A stretch of DNA of 64,000 nt, taken from NCBI GenBank assembly GCA_001942045.1, contig MSTD01000023.1:26134-90133 (forward strand), read 5' to 3'. The translations under genes and the position numbers were made by a program. Shown piece by piece: positions 53,229 through 62,352 of this stretch. The notes below the pieces were generated by a model that was not told the DNA's origin, searched no databases, and saw only the letters and a list, made by a program, of their open reading frames with translations. Origin of the DNA: Mycolicibacterium porcinum (GTDB lineage: Bacteria > Actinomycetota > Actinomycetes > Mycobacteriales > Mycobacteriaceae). Positions within the stretch are counted from its first letter, which is position 1, and each line of letters opens with the position of its first letter.

Positions 53229-54089
53229 ATGAAATTCTCCAACGTGCTCCGTCAACACGCAGCGGCCCTACGGGCCCTGCTGGTACTCACCGTGATCCTG
53301 GGCATCGGCTACCCGATCTTCATCTGGCTGGTGGCCCAGATCCCCGGCCTGCGCGACAAGGCCGACGGATCGCTGATCGAGCTGAACGGAAAACCGGTGG
53401 GCAGCAGCCTGATCGGGCAGTCGTTCACCGATGCCGACGGCAATCCCCTGCCCCGCTATTTCCAGAGCCGGCCGTCGATGGCCGGTGACGGGTACGACCC
53501 GATGGCCACCAGCGCGAGCAACCTCGGCCCGGAAAGCGTTGTCGATCAACCCGACAAGCCGAGCCTGCTCACCGAGGTGTGCTCACGCAGCGCGGCCGTG
53601 GGCGAGCTCGACGGGGTCGACGGTGCCCGCCCGTTCTGCACCGGCGGCGGTGCCGGAGCGGTGCTGTCGGTGATCGGCCCACGGGATGCGCGCGGCAACG
53701 TCATTCACCCCACCCAGGTGGTCAGCGTGAACGAACCGTGCGACTCGACCAAGACTCCCTTCCTGAATACCTATGAGGGTGTCCGCGTCGAATGCGCGAA
53801 ACCCGGCCAGGACTACAGCGCCGGGCTGATCGTGCCGGTCCGCGGCAGCGCGCCCGCCGATCCGCAGGTGCCGGCCGATGCCGTCACCGCCAGCGGCAGC
53901 GGGCTCGACCCGCACATCTCGCCGGCCTACGCCGATCTGCAGGTCAACCGGGTCGCCAAGGCTCGCGGCCTGAACCCCGATCTGGTGCGCTCCATGGTGG
54001 CCCAGCACACGGACGGACGGACCCTGGGCTTCTTCGGCGAACCGCGGGTCAACGTGCTCGAACTCAACATCGCCCTCGACTCGCTGTAG
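53229..54089 (+). CDS. kdpC: KdpC subunit of the K+-transporting ATPase
   Basis: 286-aa protein with one N-terminal TM segment (about residues 14-36, LLVLTVILGIGYPIFIWLV) and a periplasmic-type domain containing QPLPRYFQSRPS-like and SGSGLDPHISPAYADLQVNRVA, the family signature. Somewhat longer than enteric KdpC. Starts one base after the kdpB stop. Confidence 0.95.
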   Translation: MKFSNVLRQHAAALRALLVLTVILGIGYPIFIWLVAQIPGLRDKADGSLIELNGKPVGSSLIGQSFTDADGNPLPRYFQSRPSMAGDGYDPMATSASNLGPESVVDQPDKPSLLTEVCSRSAAVGELDGVDGARPFCTGGGAGAVLSVIGPRDARGNVIHPTQVVSVNEPCDSTKTPFLNTYEGVRVECAKPGQDYSAGLIVPVRGSAPADPQVPADAVTASGSGLDPHISPAYADLQVNRVAKARGLNPDLVRSMVAQHTDGRTLGFFGEPRVNVLELNIALDSL

Positions 54090-54108
54090 GCACGAGGATG
54101 ATGGTCTT

Positions 54109-56646
54109 GTGAACACGCCGTCGTCAGGCCCCGCCAAACGCGGTGAGCTGCGCATATATCTGGGCGCAGCTCCCGGCGTGGGTAAGACGTACGCCATGCT
54201 CGGCGAGGCGCACCGCCGCCTCGAACGCGGCACCGACCTCGTCGCCGCCGTGGTCGAAACGCACGGACGCAAGAAGACCGCGGATCTGCTCGACGGCATC
54301 GAGACCATCCCGCCGCGCTACGTCGAGTACCGAGGAGGCCGGTTCCCCGAACTCGACGTGGCCGCGGTGCTGGCCCGTCACCCGCAGGTGGTGTTGGTCG
54401 ACGAGCTCGCCCACACCAATACCCCGGGCAGCAAGAACCCCAAACGCTGGCAGGACGTCGAAGAGCTGCTCGACGCCGGGATCACCGTGATCTCGACGGT
54501 CAACGTCCAGCACCTGGAAAGCCTCAACGACGTCGTCACTCAGATCACCGGAATCGAGCAGCAGGAGAAGGTTCCCGACGAGGTGGTCCGGGCCGCCGAT
54601 CAGATCGAGCTGGTCGACATCACCCCGGAGGCGCTGCGGCGCAGACTGTCCCACGGCAACGTGTACGCGCCCGAACGCATCGATGCTGCCCTGTCGAACT
54701 ACTTTCGGCGCGGAAATCTCACCGCGCTGCGCGAATTGGCGCTGCTGTGGCTGGCCGACCAGGTCGATGCCGCACTGGCCAAGTACCGGGCCGACAACAA
54801 GATCACCGACACGTGGGAAGCCCGCGAGCGCGTGGTGGTCGCCGTCACCGGCGGTGCCGAGTCGGAAACCCTGGTACGCAGGGCATCTCGCATCGCTTCG
54901 AAATCCAGTGCCGAGCTCATGGTGGTGCACGTCGTCCGAGGGGACGGCCTATCGGGTGTATCGGCACCTCAGATGGGCAAGGTGCGCGAGCTGGCCGCCA
55001 GCCTGGGTGCCACCGTGCACACCGTCGTCGGCGACGATGTACCCACCGCGCTACTGGATTTCGCCCGCGAACGCAATGCCACCCAATTGGTGCTCGGCAC
55101 ATCGCGGCGGTCCCGCTGGGCCCGGATCTTCGAAGAGGGCATCGGCCCCGCCGTAGTGCAGCAGTCAGGCAAGATCGACGTGCACATGGTGACGCACGAG
55201 CAGGCCCGTCGCGGCTTCGACTGGTCGGCGGCCACCCCTCGGCAGCGTCATATCGCGTCCTGGCTTGCCAGCCTGGTGGTTCCGTCCGCGATCTGTCTGG
55301 CCATCGTCACCCTGCTGGACCCGTACCTGGGGGTCAGCGGCGAGAGCGCCTTGTTCTTCATCGGCGTGCTGATCGTCGCGCTGCTCGGTGGCGTTGCCCC
55401 TGCGGGGCTTTCGGCGTTGTTGTCCGGGCTGCTGCTCAATTACTTCCTGGTCGACCCGCGTCACACGTTCACCATCGCCGAGCCCGACAGTGCGGTGACC
55501 GTCGTCGTGCTCCTGTTGGTCGCGGTGGCGGTCGCGGCGTTGGTCGACGGCGCCGCGAGCCGGGCCCGCGAAGCCAGGAAGGCCTCGCAGGAAGCCGAAC
55601 TGCTGACCTTGTTCGCCGGGTCGGTGCTGCGCGGTGCGGATCTGACCACCTTGCTGGAACGGTTGCGGGAGACGTACTCCCAACGGGCGGTGAGCCTGCT
55701 GCGGGAGCGCAACGGCACCGCCGACATCGTGGCCTGCGTGGGCACCAGGCCGTGCGCCGACGTGGACACCGCCGACACCGCGATCGAAGTCGGGGACGAC
55801 GAATTCTGGCTGCTGATGGCCGGACGCAAGCTGGCCGCACGGGATCGCCGTGTGCTGAGCGCCGTCGCCAAACAAGCTGCCGGACTGGTCAAACAGCGCG
55901 AGCTCACCGAGGAGGCCAGCAAGGCCGAGGCGATCGCACAGGCCGACGAGCTGCGCCGCTCGCTGCTCTCGGCAGTCAGCCATGACCTGCGCACCCCGCT
56001 GGCCGCGGCCAAAGCGGCGGCGTCGAGCCTGCGCAGCGAGGACATCGACTTCTCCGACGAGGACACCGCAGAACTGCTGGCCACCATCGAGGAGTCCATC
56101 GACGCACTCACCGCGCTCGTCGGCAACCTGCTGGACTCGTCGCGGCTGTCGGCCGGGGTGGTCCGCCCCGAGCTGCGCCGGGTGTACCTCGAGGAGACGA
56201 CGCAGCGCGCGCTCCTGGGAATCAGCAAGGGCGCCACCGGATTCACCCGCAAGGGGCTGGACCGGGTCAAGGTCGACGTCGGCGATGCGGTGGCGATGGC
56301 CGACGCCGGGCTGCTCGAGCGGGTGCTGGCCAACCTGATCGACAACGCCCTGCGGTACGCGCCCGACGGTCCCATCCGGGTCAGCGCCGGGCAGGTAGCC
56401 GACCGGGTGCTGATCGCCGTGATCGACGAAGGGCCCGGCGTGCCGCGCGGGGTCGAGGAACAACTCTTCGCACCGTTCCAGCGACTCGGCGATCACGACA
56501 CCAGCATCGGCGTCGGCCTGGGATTGTCCGTTGCCCGCGGCTTCGTCGAAGCCATGGGCGGCACCATCTCCGCGACCGACACTCCCGGCGGTGGCCTCAC
56601 CGTCGAAATCGACCTTGCTGCACCGCCAAAGGACGAACCAGCATGA
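54109..56646 (+). CDS. kdpD: KdpD sensor histidine kinase
   Basis: 845-aa sensor of K+ limitation or turgor. Order: N-terminal KdpD domain with Walker A GAAPGVGKT (19-27), universal-stress-like domain (about 240-365), four TM segments (about 385-490), a coiled/GAF-like linker, phosphoacceptor H625 in SHDLRTPLAAA and a C-terminal ATPase with DEGPGVP. GTG start with GAGG upstream. Stop overlaps the kdpE start (ATGA). Confidence 0.95.
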   Translation: MNTPSSGPAKRGELRIYLGAAPGVGKTYAMLGEAHRRLERGTDLVAAVVETHGRKKTADLLDGIETIPPRYVEYRGGRFPELDVAAVLARHPQVVLVDELAHTNTPGSKNPKRWQDVEELLDAGITVISTVNVQHLESLNDVVTQITGIEQQEKVPDEVVRAADQIELVDITPEALRRRLSHGNVYAPERIDAALSNYFRRGNLTALRELALLWLADQVDAALAKYRADNKITDTWEARERVVVAVTGGAESETLVRRASRIASKSSAELMVVHVVRGDGLSGVSAPQMGKVRELAASLGATVHTVVGDDVPTALLDFARERNATQLVLGTSRRSRWARIFEEGIGPAVVQQSGKIDVHMVTHEQARRGFDWSAATPRQRHIASWLASLVVPSAICLAIVTLLDPYLGVSGESALFFIGVLIVALLGGVAPAGLSALLSGLLLNYFLVDPRHTFTIAEPDSAVTVVVLLLVAVAVAALVDGAASRAREARKASQEAELLTLFAGSVLRGADLTTLLERLRETYSQRAVSLLRERNGTADIVACVGTRPCADVDTADTAIEVGDDEFWLLMAGRKLAARDRRVLSAVAKQAAGLVKQRELTEEASKAEAIAQADELRRSLLSAVSHDLRTPLAAAKAAASSLRSEDIDFSDEDTAELLATIEESIDALTALVGNLLDSSRLSAGVVRPELRRVYLEETTQRALLGISKGATGFTRKGLDRVKVDVGDAVAMADAGLLERVLANLIDNALRYAPDGPIRVSAGQVADRVLIAVIDEGPGVPRGVEEQLFAPFQRLGDHDTSIGVGLGLSVARGFVEAMGGTISATDTPGGGLTVEIDLAAPPKDEPA

Positions 56647-57347
56647 CACCCACCACCAACGTCGCCAAGACCCGCGTCCTGGTGATCGACGACGAACCGC
56701 AGATCCTGCGCGCGCTGCGGATCAACCTGTCGGTGCGCGGCTACGAGGTCGACACCGCCACCAACGGCGGGCAGGGCCTGCGCGCCGCCGCCGATCACCG
56801 GCCCGACGTGATCGTGCTCGATCTCGGCCTGCCCGACATGTCCGGCATCGAGGTGCTGGCCGGCCTCCGCGGGTGGCTGTCGGCGCCGGTCATCGTGCTC
56901 TCGGCCCGCACCGACTCGTCCGACAAGGTCGAGGCCCTCGACGCCGGTGCCGACGACTACGTCACCAAACCCTTTGGGATGGACGAGTTCCTGGCCCGGC
57001 TGCGCGCCGCGGTGCGCCGCGGCGCGGCCGCGTCCGAAACCGATGAGCCCGTCATCGAAACCTCCTCGTTCACGGTCGATCTCGCGTCGAAGAAGGTGAC
57101 CAAGAACAACCACGAGGTGCACTTGACCCCGACCGAGTGGGGCATGCTGGAGATGCTGGTCCGCAACCGCGGCAAGCTGGTGGGCCGCGAAGAGCTGCTC
57201 CGTGAGGTGTGGGGGCCGGCCTACGCGAAGGAAACCCACTATCTGCGGGTCTATCTGGCCCAGCTGCGCCGCAAGCTCGAGGACGACCCGTCCCGTCCCG
57301 TGCACCTGCTGACCGAGGCCGGTATGGGGTACCGCTTCCAGGAGTAA
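56643..57347 (+). CDS. kdpE: KdpE response regulator
   Basis: 234-aa OmpR/PhoB-type regulator: receiver with phosphorylated D60 (VIVLDLGLPDM), switch residues SARTDSSDK, K in YVTKPF, and a C-terminal winged helix ending GMGYRFQE. Activates the kdp operon when phosphorylated by KdpD. Coupled to kdpD. Confidence 0.96.
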   Translation: MTPTTNVAKTRVLVIDDEPQILRALRINLSVRGYEVDTATNGGQGLRAAADHRPDVIVLDLGLPDMSGIEVLAGLRGWLSAPVIVLSARTDSSDKVEALDAGADDYVTKPFGMDEFLARLRAAVRRGAAASETDEPVIETSSFTVDLASKKVTKNNHEVHLTPTEWGMLEMLVRNRGKLVGREELLREVWGPAYAKETHYLRVYLAQLRRKLEDDPSRPVHLLTEAGMGYRFQE

Positions 57348-57358
57348 CCTTCTTCCGC

Positions 57359-57416
57359 CGAGCAGACACATATGTACCCGTTTCCCCGGCGTGTCGGGTA
57401 CATGTGTGTCTGCTCG
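57359..57416. repeat. Long hairpin between kdpE and acsA/prpE (copy 1)
   Basis: 21-bp arms CGAGCAGACACATATGTACCC (57359-57379, shown here as family outer arm CGAGCAGAC) and 57396-57416 pair with one mismatch, 16-base loop. It begins 11 bases after the kdpE stop, so can end kdp transcription. The outer part is shared with the hairpin at 59407-59464. Confidence 0.7.
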
Positions 57417-57528
57417 CGGTAGGTGGTGACCGACCGATGACCGCGCCTGAGGGACCACCCGTCGCGGCCGGGGCACCGACCAGCGACAATCACCGAACTC
57501 GGCTGGCCGGACACGCTACGGTGCCGGT

Positions 57529-59397
57529 ATGTCCGGTTACCGCGCCCTGTTTGACGCCAGCCTCAACGACCCGGCCGCCTTCTGGGCCGACGCCGCCAAG
57601 GCGGTGACCTGGACGTCCGAGCCGCAGCGCATACTCGACGACACCAACGCGCCGTTCTACCGCTGGTTTCCCGACGCCGAGCTCAACACCTGCGCCAACG
57701 CCCTGGACCGCCACGTCGCCGAACGCGGCGACCAGACCGCGCTGATCTACGACTCCCCCGTCACCGGCACCAAGGCCACCTACACCTATGGCGAGTTGCG
57801 CGACGCCACCGCCAAGTTCGCCGGGGCGCTGCGAGGGCTCGGGGTAAATAAGGGCGATCTCGTGGTGATCTACATGCCGATGGTCCCCGAGGCCGTGATC
57901 GCGATGCTGGCCTGTGCCCGGCTCGGCGCGGTGCACTCGGTGGTGTTCGGCGGGTTCGCCGCGAATGAACTGGCCACCCGAATCGATGATGCCCGCCCGG
58001 TGGCCGTGGTGAGCGCGTCGTGCGGCGTCGAGCCGACGCGGATCGTGGAATACAAGCCCATGCTGGACGCGGCACTGGAGATCGCTGAGCACAAGCCGAC
58101 GGCTTGCGTCATCCTGCAACGCGAGCAGTGTCCGTGCGAGCTGGTCGACGGACGCGATCGCGACTGGAAGCAGCTCGTGGCCGACGCCGCTCCGGTCGAT
58201 CCGGTGCCGGTGGCCGCCACCGATCCGCTCTACGTGCTGTACACGTCGGGCACCACCGGCAAGCCGAAGGGCATCGTCCGCGACAACGGCGGGCACGCGG
58301 TGGCCCTGTTGTGGAGCATGCGCCACATCTACGACGTGGCACCCGGTGACGTGTTCTGGGCGGCCTCCGACGTCGGCTGGGTGGTCGGCCACTCCTACAT
58401 CGTGTACGCACCGCTGCTGCTGGGCGCGACAACCGTTCTGTACGAAGGCAAACCGGTCGGCACCCCCGACGCCGGAGCATTCTGGCGGGTGGCCGCCGAG
58501 TACGGCGTCAAGGCACTGTTCACCGCTCCGACCGCGATCCGCGCGATCAAGAAGGAAGATCCCGACGCGACCAAGCTGGCCGATTACGACCTGACCGGGC
58601 TCAAGTACCTGTTCCAGGCCGGCGAGCGTCTCGACCCCGACACCTACCACTGGGCCGCCGACAAACTCGGCATCCCCGTCGTCGATCACTGGTGGCAGAC
58701 CGAAACCGGTTGGGCCATCGCGGCTGACCCGATGGGCGTCGAAGCCCTTCCGATCAAGCCGGGTTCGGCCACCGTCCCGATGCCGGGCTACGACGTGCAA
58801 ATCCTGCGTTCAGACGGCACCCGATGCGAGGCCGGCGAGGAAGGCGCGATCTGCATCAAGCTGCCGTTGCCTCCGGGCACCCTTCCCACGCTGTGGGGCG
58901 ACGACCACCGCTACGTCGCGTCCTATCTGTCGGCGTTCACCGGCTACTACCTCACCGGCGACGGCGGCTACGTCGATTCCGACGGCTACCTGTTCGTGAT
59001 GGGCCGCACCGACGACGTGATCAACGTTGCCGGACACCGGTTGTCGACCGGATCGATCGAAGCCGTCCTGGCCGACCATCCCGCGGTGGCCGAATGCGCG
59101 GTGATCGGTGTCGCCGACGAACTCAAGGGACAGGTGCCACGTGGCTTCGTGGTACTCAAGAGCGGGGCGTCGACCGAGGGGATCACCCAGGAACTCGTCG
59201 ACCGGGTGCGGGAAAACATCGGCGCCGTGGCGGTTTTCAAGAAGGTCGACGTAGTGGCGGCGTTGCCGAAGACCCGGTCGGGCAAGATCCTGCGCAAGAC
59301 CATGCGGGGTATCGCCGACGGCCTGGACGAACCGGTGCCCTCCACCATCGAGGATCCCGCGGTGCTCGACGCGCTCAAGGACGTCCTGCAGCGCTAG
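57529..59397 (+). CDS. prpE: Propionyl/acetyl-CoA synthetase-like acyl-CoA ligase
   Basis: 622-aa ANL-superfamily ligase of the acetyl/propionyl-CoA synthetase branch. It starts with the ACAS N-terminal domain (YRALFDASLNDPAAFWADAA), contains the P-loop YTSGTTGKPKG (about 240-250), the adenylate motif WWQTETGW (about 388) and the C-terminal catalytic Lys in KTRSGKILRK (about 584). Activates propionate or acetate to the CoA ester. Which acid is preferred is not readable; length fits PrpE better than Acs. Confidence 0.92.
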   Translation: MSGYRALFDASLNDPAAFWADAAKAVTWTSEPQRILDDTNAPFYRWFPDAELNTCANALDRHVAERGDQTALIYDSPVTGTKATYTYGELRDATAKFAGALRGLGVNKGDLVVIYMPMVPEAVIAMLACARLGAVHSVVFGGFAANELATRIDDARPVAVVSASCGVEPTRIVEYKPMLDAALEIAEHKPTACVILQREQCPCELVDGRDRDWKQLVADAAPVDPVPVAATDPLYVLYTSGTTGKPKGIVRDNGGHAVALLWSMRHIYDVAPGDVFWAASDVGWVVGHSYIVYAPLLLGATTVLYEGKPVGTPDAGAFWRVAAEYGVKALFTAPTAIRAIKKEDPDATKLADYDLTGLKYLFQAGERLDPDTYHWAADKLGIPVVDHWWQTETGWAIAADPMGVEALPIKPGSATVPMPGYDVQILRSDGTRCEAGEEGAICIKLPLPPGTLPTLWGDDHRYVASYLSAFTGYYLTGDGGYVDSDGYLFVMGRTDDVINVAGHRLSTGSIEAVLADHPAVAECAVIGVADELKGQVPRGFVVLKSGASTEGITQELVDRVRENIGAVAVFKKVDVVAALPKTRSGKILRKTMRGIADGLDEPVPSTIEDPAVLDALKDVLQR

Positions 59398-59406
59398 TTT
59401 CTCCGC

Positions 59407-59464
59407 CGAGCAGACGCAAAACTGCCCTGAATTCGCCTATTTTGGGCAGTTTTGTGTCTGCTCA
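59407..59464. repeat. Long hairpin between prpE and ctpJ (copy 2)
   Basis: 21-bp arms at 59407-59427 and 59444-59464 pair with two mismatches, 16-base loop. Lies between the convergent prpE and ctpJ stops, so likely a bidirectional terminator. Outer arms CGAGCAGAC / GTCTGCTC match the hairpin at 57359; inner arms differ (CAAAACTGCCC versus ATGTACCC). Confidence 0.7.
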
Positions 59465-59466
59465 CG

Positions 59467-61401
59467 CTAGGAAAGTCGGGGCCAGGACCGGCTGCTCAGC
59501 AGCCGCAGACCGTTGAGCGCGACCAGGATGGTCGATCCCTCGTGACCGGCCACCCCGAGCGGTAACGGCAAGTGCCCGAACAGGTCCCACGTCACCAGAA
59601 CGGTGATGACGGTGGCTGCGATCACCAGGTTGGCGATGACCAGGCGCCGGGCCCGCCGGGACAACGCGACCACCGACGCGATCGCCGAGAGATCGTCACC
59701 CACGGTGACGACGTCGGCGGTGTCTACCGTGAGATCGGCACCGGTGCGCCCCATCGCCATCGACGAGTGCGCCGACGCCATCGCGGGCGCGTCGTTGACC
59801 CCGTCGCCCACCACGAGCACGCGGCGCCCGCCGGATTCCAGCTCCCGGACCGCGGCCGCCTTGTCCTCGGGCAGCAGCCCGGCCCGCACGTCGTCAATTC
59901 CCAACTGTCCGGCCAGTTGTGCGGCCGCCGCGTGGTTGTCACCGGTGAGCAGCACCGGCGAACATCCGGTCAGGCCGCGCACCGCCTGCACCGTGGCCGC
60001 CGCGCCCGGCCGGGCCTGGTCTCGCAGCCCAAGCACCCCGATAACGTCACCATTGACAGTCACGACGACGGCCGTCGCACCGGTCGCCTCGATCTCGGCT
60101 ACCACCGCTATCGCGGGACCCGCATACGCCGCGGGACTGAGCACCTCGACCGGGCACCCATCGACCATCGCCTTGACGCCGCGGCCCGCGCGGGCGGTGA
60201 AGCCGGTGGCCTTGGGCACCGCGACGGTGCGGGATGCCGCCTCGGCGACGATGGCCCGCCCGATCGGGTGCTCGCTGAATTGTTCTGCGGCAGCAGCGAT
60301 TGCGACGACTCGGTCCGGCGCTACCTCGCCGAGGGAAACCACCTGCGATGCCTGGGGCGCGCCGGTGGTCAGGGTTCCGGTCTTGTCGAGCACGACGACG
60401 TCCGTGTCGGCCAGCCGCTCCATCGCGACCGCGGATTTCACCAGCACGCCGCGACGGCTGGCGTTCGCGATCGCACACAGCAGGGGCGGCATGGTGGCGA
60501 GCACGACGGCGCACGGCGAAGCCACGATCATGAAGGTCATGGCGCGCAACAGAGTTGAGCGTAAATCGGCGCCGAGCGCCAACGGCACCGCGAACAGCGC
60601 CAGCGTCGCTGCCACCACCAGCACCGAATAGCGCTGCTCGACCTTCTCGATGAACAGCTGGGTGGTGGCCTTGGTCGCCGAGGCCTCGGCGACGGCCGCG
60701 ACGATCCGGGCCATCACGGTGCTCGAGGGGTCCCGGGTCACCGTGACCCGCAGCGCCCCGGAGGTGTTGAGCGTACCGGCGAAGACGTCGTCGCCGGGGT
60801 GTTTGGTGACCGGTAAGGGTTCGCCGGTGATCGAGGACTGGTCGACGTCCGAGGACCCACCGGTTACGGTGCCGTCAGCCGAGATCCGCTCCCCGGGCCG
60901 GATGAGGATCTGGTCGCCGGGCCGCAACGCCTCCGCGGCGACGACGCGCTGGGCGCCGTCGTCGTCGACCAACGTCGCATCGGCGGGCGCCAAGTCGAGC
61001 AGACCGCGCACCGAACGTTCGGTGCGCGCGGTGGCCACATCTTCCAACGCGCCGGACGTCGCGAAGATGACGATCAACAATGCGCCGTCGAATACCTGCC
61101 CGATCGCTGCTGCGCCGATCGCCGCCAGGATCATCAGCAGGTCGACATCGAGGGTGCGGTCGCGCAGCGCCTGCACGCCCGCCCATGCGGGTTCCCACCC
61201 ACCGGCGGCGTAGCAGGCCAGATACAGCGTCCACCACACCGGTTCCGGGGCGCCGGAGAGCTGCGCGGCCAGCCCGACCAGGAACAGGACCAGTGCTGCG
61301 GCCGCCCATCGCACCGAGATGACCGACCACAGCCAGCCCAACCGTCGACCCGGTACCGCCATGGGACGGTTGCGGGCCGGCAAGGGCGCCAGTGCGGTCA
61401 T
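59467..61401 (-). CDS. ctpJ: Metal-exporting P1B-type ATPase, CtpJ-like (SPC motif)
   Basis: 644-aa P1B-4-type ATPase. No N-terminal metal-binding domain. The transmembrane metal site reads SPC (IVASPCAVVLATMPPLLCA) instead of CPC, typical of Co/Fe exporters such as CtpD/CtpJ. Phosphorylation motif DKTGTLTTG, actuator SITGEP and hinge VGDGVNDAPAMASA are present. Start ATG at 61401. Divergent from nmtR, the arrangement of M. tuberculosis Rv3743c-Rv3744; probably exports Co2+/Ni2+. Confidence 0.9.
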   Translation of the reverse strand: MTALAPLPARNRPMAVPGRRLGWLWSVISVRWAAAALVLFLVGLAAQLSGAPEPVWWTLYLACYAAGGWEPAWAGVQALRDRTLDVDLLMILAAIGAAAIGQVFDGALLIVIFATSGALEDVATARTERSVRGLLDLAPADATLVDDDGAQRVVAAEALRPGDQILIRPGERISADGTVTGGSSDVDQSSITGEPLPVTKHPGDDVFAGTLNTSGALRVTVTRDPSSTVMARIVAAVAEASATKATTQLFIEKVEQRYSVLVVAATLALFAVPLALGADLRSTLLRAMTFMIVASPCAVVLATMPPLLCAIANASRRGVLVKSAVAMERLADTDVVVLDKTGTLTTGAPQASQVVSLGEVAPDRVVAIAAAAEQFSEHPIGRAIVAEAASRTVAVPKATGFTARAGRGVKAMVDGCPVEVLSPAAYAGPAIAVVAEIEATGATAVVVTVNGDVIGVLGLRDQARPGAAATVQAVRGLTGCSPVLLTGDNHAAAAQLAGQLGIDDVRAGLLPEDKAAAVRELESGGRRVLVVGDGVNDAPAMASAHSSMAMGRTGADLTVDTADVVTVGDDLSAIASVVALSRRARRLVIANLVIAATVITVLVTWDLFGHLPLPLGVAGHEGSTILVALNGLRLLSSRSWPRLS

Positions 61402-61438
61402 GGAACGTCTCCCGTCAGATGCAACAACGCACACCTTT

Positions 61439-61462
61439 ATACATGTAGAGATTGAAATGTAT
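61439..61462. promoter_or_regulatory. Candidate NmtR operator
   Basis: Inverted repeat ATACAT (61439-61444) and ATGTAT (61457-61462), in the AT-rich 97-bp region between ctpJ and nmtR, resembling ArsR/SmtB-type operators. Assigned by symmetry and position only. Confidence 0.5.
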
Positions 61463-61498
61463 CACCTACGATTTGGCTCGCATGCTTGAATGAATGCC

Positions 61499-61852
61499 AT
61501 GGGTCACGGAGTTGAGGGGCGCGCGACGCCGGCGGCGTCCCTCGACGCCGCCTCGGCGGCCAAAGTCGCCGAGACCCTGCAGGCCCTGGCCTCCCCCAAC
61601 CGATTGCTGATCCTGACCCGGCTGCGGGAATCACCGTGTTCGGTCACCGAACTTTCCACTGCGGTCGGCATGGAACAGCCCGCGGTCTCCAACCAGCTCC
61701 GGCTATTGCGGGCGCTGGGCCTGGTGACCGGCCACAGGTCCGGCCGCAACATCGTGTACCGGCTTTACGACAACCATGTGGCGCAACTGCTGGACGAGGC
61801 CATCTACCACATCGAGCACCTCCGACTCGGCGCGCGCGATACCTCGGCCTGA
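61499..61852 (+). CDS. nmtR: NmtR-type Ni/Co-sensing ArsR-family repressor
   Basis: 117-aa winged-helix repressor. The start at ATG 61499 gives MGHGVEG, whose N-terminus and H3 are metal ligands in characterised NmtR. The other ligands D91, H93, H104 and H107 of the last helix are all present (DNHVAQLLDEAIYHIEH). The extra C-terminal His residues of M. tuberculosis NmtR (109, 116) are absent. Represses divergent ctpJ; derepresses on Ni2+/Co2+ (family knowledge). Confidence 0.93.
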   Translation: MGHGVEGRATPAASLDAASAAKVAETLQALASPNRLLILTRLRESPCSVTELSTAVGMEQPAVSNQLRLLRALGLVTGHRSGRNIVYRLYDNHVAQLLDEAIYHIEHLRLGARDTSA

Positions 61853-62071
61853 GCCCCTAAGTCGGCTGCGGCCAAAGAGTTTCACACACTGTTCACCCGC
61901 GAGCGCCGCTCCGAAATAAGCAGCATGGCAAAAATGCGCGCCTTGCCGGAATCCTTTATTTTCACGGTGGGCCGAACTATTGTGAAGTCGTTATATGTTG
62001 ATATCCATCCGTACTCGGGAGTTTGCTGCCGGTCGTCCGGCGGCACCCGAACAGTGAGGAGTTGAACAACG

Positions 62072-62170
62072 ATGCGCATCGCAACCAAGGGATCCTGCAC
62101 CTGTCGCTGCAATGCCTGCGACGGTGGCCACCACTGCGGCAACCCCCCGAACTGCAACGCGCGGCGCTGA
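62072..62170 (+). CDS. 32-aa Cys/His-rich peptide, candidate metal-binding peptide
   Basis: Short reading frame with six cysteines and two histidines in 32 residues (GSCTCRCNACDGGHHCGNPP, then NC); C9, C11, C13, C16, C22, C28. An AGGAG ribosome site lies about 10 bases upstream of the ATG. It lies 219 bp after nmtR. The pattern resembles a metallothionein or zinc-cluster peptide. It is not the known 53-aa MymT. Real translation is supported by ribosome site and composition only. Confidence 0.6.
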   Translation: MRIATKGSCTCRCNACDGGHHCGNPPNCNARR

Positions 62171-62352
62171 CGCCGTCGGTGGTCTGTCGTCCGGGCAACC
62201 GGCGACAGGCCACCACTAGCCCTGACGCCGCTTGATCCTCGGGCCATAACCTCATCGATCGCACCGATCGGTCAGGTGATCTCGCGCTTCGTCACACTTC
62301 TCACCGCCCCGGCTTCCCCGGTTCTGAGCCTGAGCCGGTTTATGCTGCGCCT

